A stretch of DNA of 64,000 nucleotides from Parvularculaceae bacterium (lineage in GTDB: Bacteria > Pseudomonadota > Alphaproteobacteria > Caulobacterales > Parvularculaceae): assembly GCA_028284065.1 (NCBI GenBank), contig JANQSJ010000014.1:1-64000 (forward strand). Reading direction: 5' to 3'. The position numbers and the translations under genes are program-made. Below the pieces are notes generated by a model. The model did no database searches. It was given only the letters and a program-made list of their open reading frames with translations, and had not been told where the DNA came from. Of this stretch, positions 61,542 to 64,000 are shown one piece after another (position 1 is the stretch's first letter; the number at the start of each line of letters is the position of its first letter).

Positions 61542-62765
61542 TTACATGAACGCCTGCAGACCCGTCTGCGCCCGGCCGAGAATGAGGGCGTGAATATCGT
61601 GCGTGCCCTCGTACGTGTTGACGGTCTCGAGATTCATCGCGTGTCTGAGGACGTGGTACTCTTCAGCGATGCCGTTGCCGCCGTGCACGTCCCGGGCCTG
61701 TCGCGCAATGTCGAGGGCCTTACCGCAATTGTTCCGCTTCATGAGGGAAATCGCTTCCGGGACATAGGCCCCTGCGTCAAGGAGACGGCCAAGCTGCAGC
61801 GCGCCCTGCAGTCCCAACGCGATTTCAGCTTGCATGTCGGCGAGCTTTTTCTGGACCAGCTGAGTTGCGGCGATCGGTTTGCCGAAAACGATGCGCTCCA
61901 TGGCGTAGTCCCGCGCGGCCACCCAGCAGAACTCCGCCGCGCCCATGGCCCCCCATGAAATCCCGTACCGCGCCTTGTTGAGGCAGGAGAAAGGCCCGCG
62001 CAGCCCTTTCACGTTCGGCAGAAGGTTCTCTTCCGGCACGACAGCGTCGTTCAGGGAAATTGATCCCGTGACCGACGCGCGCAAGGAAAGCTTGCCTTCG
62101 ATCTTCGGCGTCTCAAGACCATCCGTTGACCGATCGACGATAAAGCCGCGGATTTCGTCTTTGCCTTGCCCATCCGCCAGTTTGGCCCAGACGACGGCGA
62201 GGTCTGCGATCGGCGAATTGGTGATCCACATCTTCTCGCCATTGAGGCGGTACCCGCCGTCGACGCGGGTCGCGCGCGTGCGCATGGCGCCTGGGTCCGA
62301 CCCGCCGTCGGATTCGGTGAGGCCGAAACAGCCGACCCATTCGCCGCTTGCGAGCTTCGGCAGGTACTTTTGTTTCTGATCTTCCGTTCCGAACGCCTCA
62401 ATGGGGTACATGACGAGCGACGACTGCACCGACATCGCCGAGCGATATCCGGAATCGACCCGCTCCACTTCGCGGGCGATCAGTCCGTACGCGACATGGC
62501 TCGCACCGCCTCCGCCGTATTCTTCCGCGACCGTTGCGCCGAGGAGGCCCTGGCTCCCGAGCTCCGTCATGATTTCGCGATCAAACCGCTCCTCGCGGTT
62601 CGCCGAGATGACCCGCGGCATCAGCTTGTCCTGACAGTATCCACGAGCGGCGTCGCGGATCATCCGCTCTTCATCCGAGAGTTGCGTTTCCAGCGACAGA
62701 GGATCGCGCCAGTCGAACGCCTTCTTTGCTTTGTCTTTCGTCGCGTTGACGCCGCCATCCGCCAT
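61542..62765 (-). CDS. gcdH: Glutaryl-CoA dehydrogenase
   Basis: A 407-residue acyl-CoA dehydrogenase matching the decarboxylating glutaryl-CoA type, which turns glutaryl-CoA into crotonyl-CoA in lysine and tryptophan breakdown. Family motifs are clear: [36 protein letters not shown], and the catalytic Glu in [15 protein letters not shown]. The conserved Arg in [16 protein letters not shown]-adjacent sequence was not checked. It sits directly downstream of a thiolase gene, consistent with the next steps of the same pathway. Confidence 0.94.
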   Translation of the reverse strand: MADGGVNATKDKAKKAFDWRDPLSLETQLSDEERMIRDAARGYCQDKLMPRVISANREERFDREIMTELGSQGLLGATVAEEYGGGGASHVAYGLIAREVERVDSGYRSAMSVQSSLVMYPIEAFGTEDQKQKYLPKLASGEWVGCFGLTESDGGSDPGAMRTRATRVDGGYRLNGEKMWITNSPIADLAVVWAKLADGQGKDEIRGFIVDRSTDGLETPKIEGKLSLRASVTGSISLNDAVVPEENLLPNVKGLRGPFSCLNKARYGISWGAMGAAEFCWVAARDYAMERIVFGKPIAATQLVQKKLADMQAEIALGLQGALQLGRLLDAGAYVPEAISLMKRNNCGKALDIARQARDVHGGNGIAEEYHVLRHAMNLETVNTYEGTHDIHALILGRAQTGLQAFM

Positions 62766-62793
62766 GTCGCCCGATCCTTCTAGTTTACGCGCC

Positions 62794-63984
62794 CTAAACC
62801 AACTCCACCGCGACGCTCGTCGCTTCGCCGCCGCCGATGCAAAGCGACGCGACGCCTTTCTTGCCGCCGGTCGCTTGCAGGGCGTGGAGGAGCGTCACGA
62901 GGATGCGCGCGCCGGACGCGCCAATCGGGTGGCCAAGCGCAATCGCCCCGCCGCGCGCGTTCACCTTTTCCGCCGGAAGCTTCAGCTCGCGCATGGCCGC
63001 CATGGGCACAACGGCGAAGGCCTCGTTGATTTCGTAGAGGTCAACCTCATCCGCCGACCAGCCGACCTTTTCCAGCAGCTTGCGGATGGAATCGACCGGC
63101 GCGGTCGTGAACCATTCCGGCGCCTGGGCGTGGCTCGCATGGCCGACGATGCGGGCGACCGGCGCAAGTCCCTTCGCGTCGACCGCCTGGCCCGAAGCGA
63201 GGACAAGAGCCGCCGCGCCGTCAGAGATGGCCGAGGCGTTGCCGGCCGTCACCGTGCCATCTTTTTCAAACGCGGCGCGCAAGGACGGAATCTTATCCGC
63301 GGAGACAAGGCCGGGCTTTTCGTCGTCGACAACCTCGACGGCGCCTTTTCGTGTCTTGACCTCTACAACGGCGATTTCATCCGAAAACGACTTATCGGCG
63401 ATCGCGCCTTGCGCGCGCGTCACCGAACGCATGGCGTATTCGTCCTGCTCCTCGCGGGAGAATTGCCACTCGCGCGCGCATTTCTCGGCGAAGACGCCCA
63501 TGGCGGTCCGCTTCTGGTAAGCGTCTTCGAGCCCGTCCACCGCCATATGGTCAAGGATTTCCCCGTGGCCGAACTTAATTCCTGAGCGCCCCGTCGGCAG
63601 GAGGTGCGGCGCATTCGTCATCGCCTCCATACCGCCGGCGACGGCGATCTCTGCGCTCCCCGCACGGATGGCGTCGCTCGCCATCATGGCGGTCTTCATG
63701 CCGGAGCCGCACACCTTGTTGACAGTCGCGCAAGGGGTCGCCTCCGGGACGCCGGCGCCAAGGGCCGCCTGGCGCGCCGGCGCCTGGCCAAGGCCGGCGG
63801 GCAGAACGCATCCCATGAGGACTTCATCGACGTCGCCGGCGTCCACCTTTGACCGCTCCAGCGCCGACCTTATCGCCGTCGCGCCAAGGGCGGTCGCAGG
63901 CGTTCCCGCGAACGCGCCATTGAAATTGCCGATCGCGGTGCGCGCGGCGCCGGCGATGAAAACATCCGTAGGGGAATGCGCCAT
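62794..63984 (-). CDS. Acetyl-CoA C-acyltransferase (thiolase)
   Basis: A 396-residue biosynthetic/degradative thiolase of the acetoacetyl-CoA type. The nucleophile is Cys92 in [34 protein letters not shown], the catalytic His in [11 protein letters not shown] and the second Cys in [10 protein letters not shown] are also present. It is complete and starts 16 bases before the right edge. With gcdH immediately downstream it could serve the end of the glutaryl/crotonyl-CoA route to acetyl-CoA. Confidence 0.94.
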   Translation of the reverse strand: MAHSPTDVFIAGAARTAIGNFNGAFAGTPATALGATAIRSALERSKVDAGDVDEVLMGCVLPAGLGQAPARQAALGAGVPEATPCATVNKVCGSGMKTAMMASDAIRAGSAEIAVAGGMEAMTNAPHLLPTGRSGIKFGHGEILDHMAVDGLEDAYQKRTAMGVFAEKCAREWQFSREEQDEYAMRSVTRAQGAIADKSFSDEIAVVEVKTRKGAVEVVDDEKPGLVSADKIPSLRAAFEKDGTVTAGNASAISDGAAALVLASGQAVDAKGLAPVARIVGHASHAQAPEWFTTAPVDSIRKLLEKVGWSADEVDLYEINEAFAVVPMAAMRELKLPAEKVNARGGAIALGHPIGASGARILVTLLHALQATGGKKGVASLCIGGGEATSVAVELV

Positions 63985-64000
63985 GTTTCGTTCTCCTGTC

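Overview
The window is high-GC chromosomal DNA from an alphaproteobacterium. The gene order ruvX-pyrB-plsY-dprA-topA, the split gatCA/gatB operon, the Sel1 and DUF6491-like small proteins and the codon use all fit this class. The order is inferred only loosely (Caulobacterales, Hyphomonadales or Parvularculales type). The left edge is different: the first ~850 bases hold a low-GC gene of unknown function cut by the window edge, followed by an IS1595-family (ISXO2-like) insertion sequence.

The most unusual region is 2246-19184. A 3,659-residue surface protein has an N-terminal LEPR-XLL motif, a DUF4347 domain, calcium-binding thrombospondin-3 cassettes, beta-propeller-like stretches and cadherin-like modules. 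It is followed by a tight four-gene operon: a TolC-type outer-membrane lipoprotein, a periplasmic HlyD-type adaptor, a membrane-anchored GAF-like/HlyD adaptor, and a membrane M50 (site-2) metalloprotease with a PqqD-like N-terminus and a HlyD-like C-terminus. There is no ABC ATPase and I see no RTX nonapeptide repeat. I read this as a candidate non-canonical export and processing system for a giant adhesin.

The rest is mostly conserved chromosome. 19309-21813 (minus) is glutathione-dependent formaldehyde oxidation (frmA, a GNAT enzyme, fghA), followed by malate synthase G, a Sel1-repeat protein and a DUF6491-like lipoprotein. 25148-32499 (minus) is gatC-gatA-ggt-hydrolase-gatB behind a gluzincin-like metalloprotease. 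32557-39632 (plus) is ruvX, pyrB, plsY, dprA and topA, with tandem repeats before pyrB and no pyrC after it. 39686-44676 is a complete cobalamin-uptake operon (btuB-btuF-btuC-btuD) under a cobalamin riboswitch and closed by a terminator. Next come an M23 lipoprotein, RNase R, a CaiB/BaiF racemase-like enzyme, a PAS membrane protein, a class I aminotransferase and Dps.

The right third holds a small Arg-rich ORF with its own terminator, an ELM1-family protein, a PilZ protein, a LuxR-type response regulator behind a CTAG palindrome cluster, tRNA-Thr(UGU), a class II aldolase, the ergothioneine enzyme EgtB, NAD kinase, a degenerate EAL protein with a very long acidic tail, glutaryl-CoA dehydrogenase and a thiolase. 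Two diverged copies of a ~105-bp intergenic repeat (19183 and 36311, opposite orientation) link otherwise unrelated loci.
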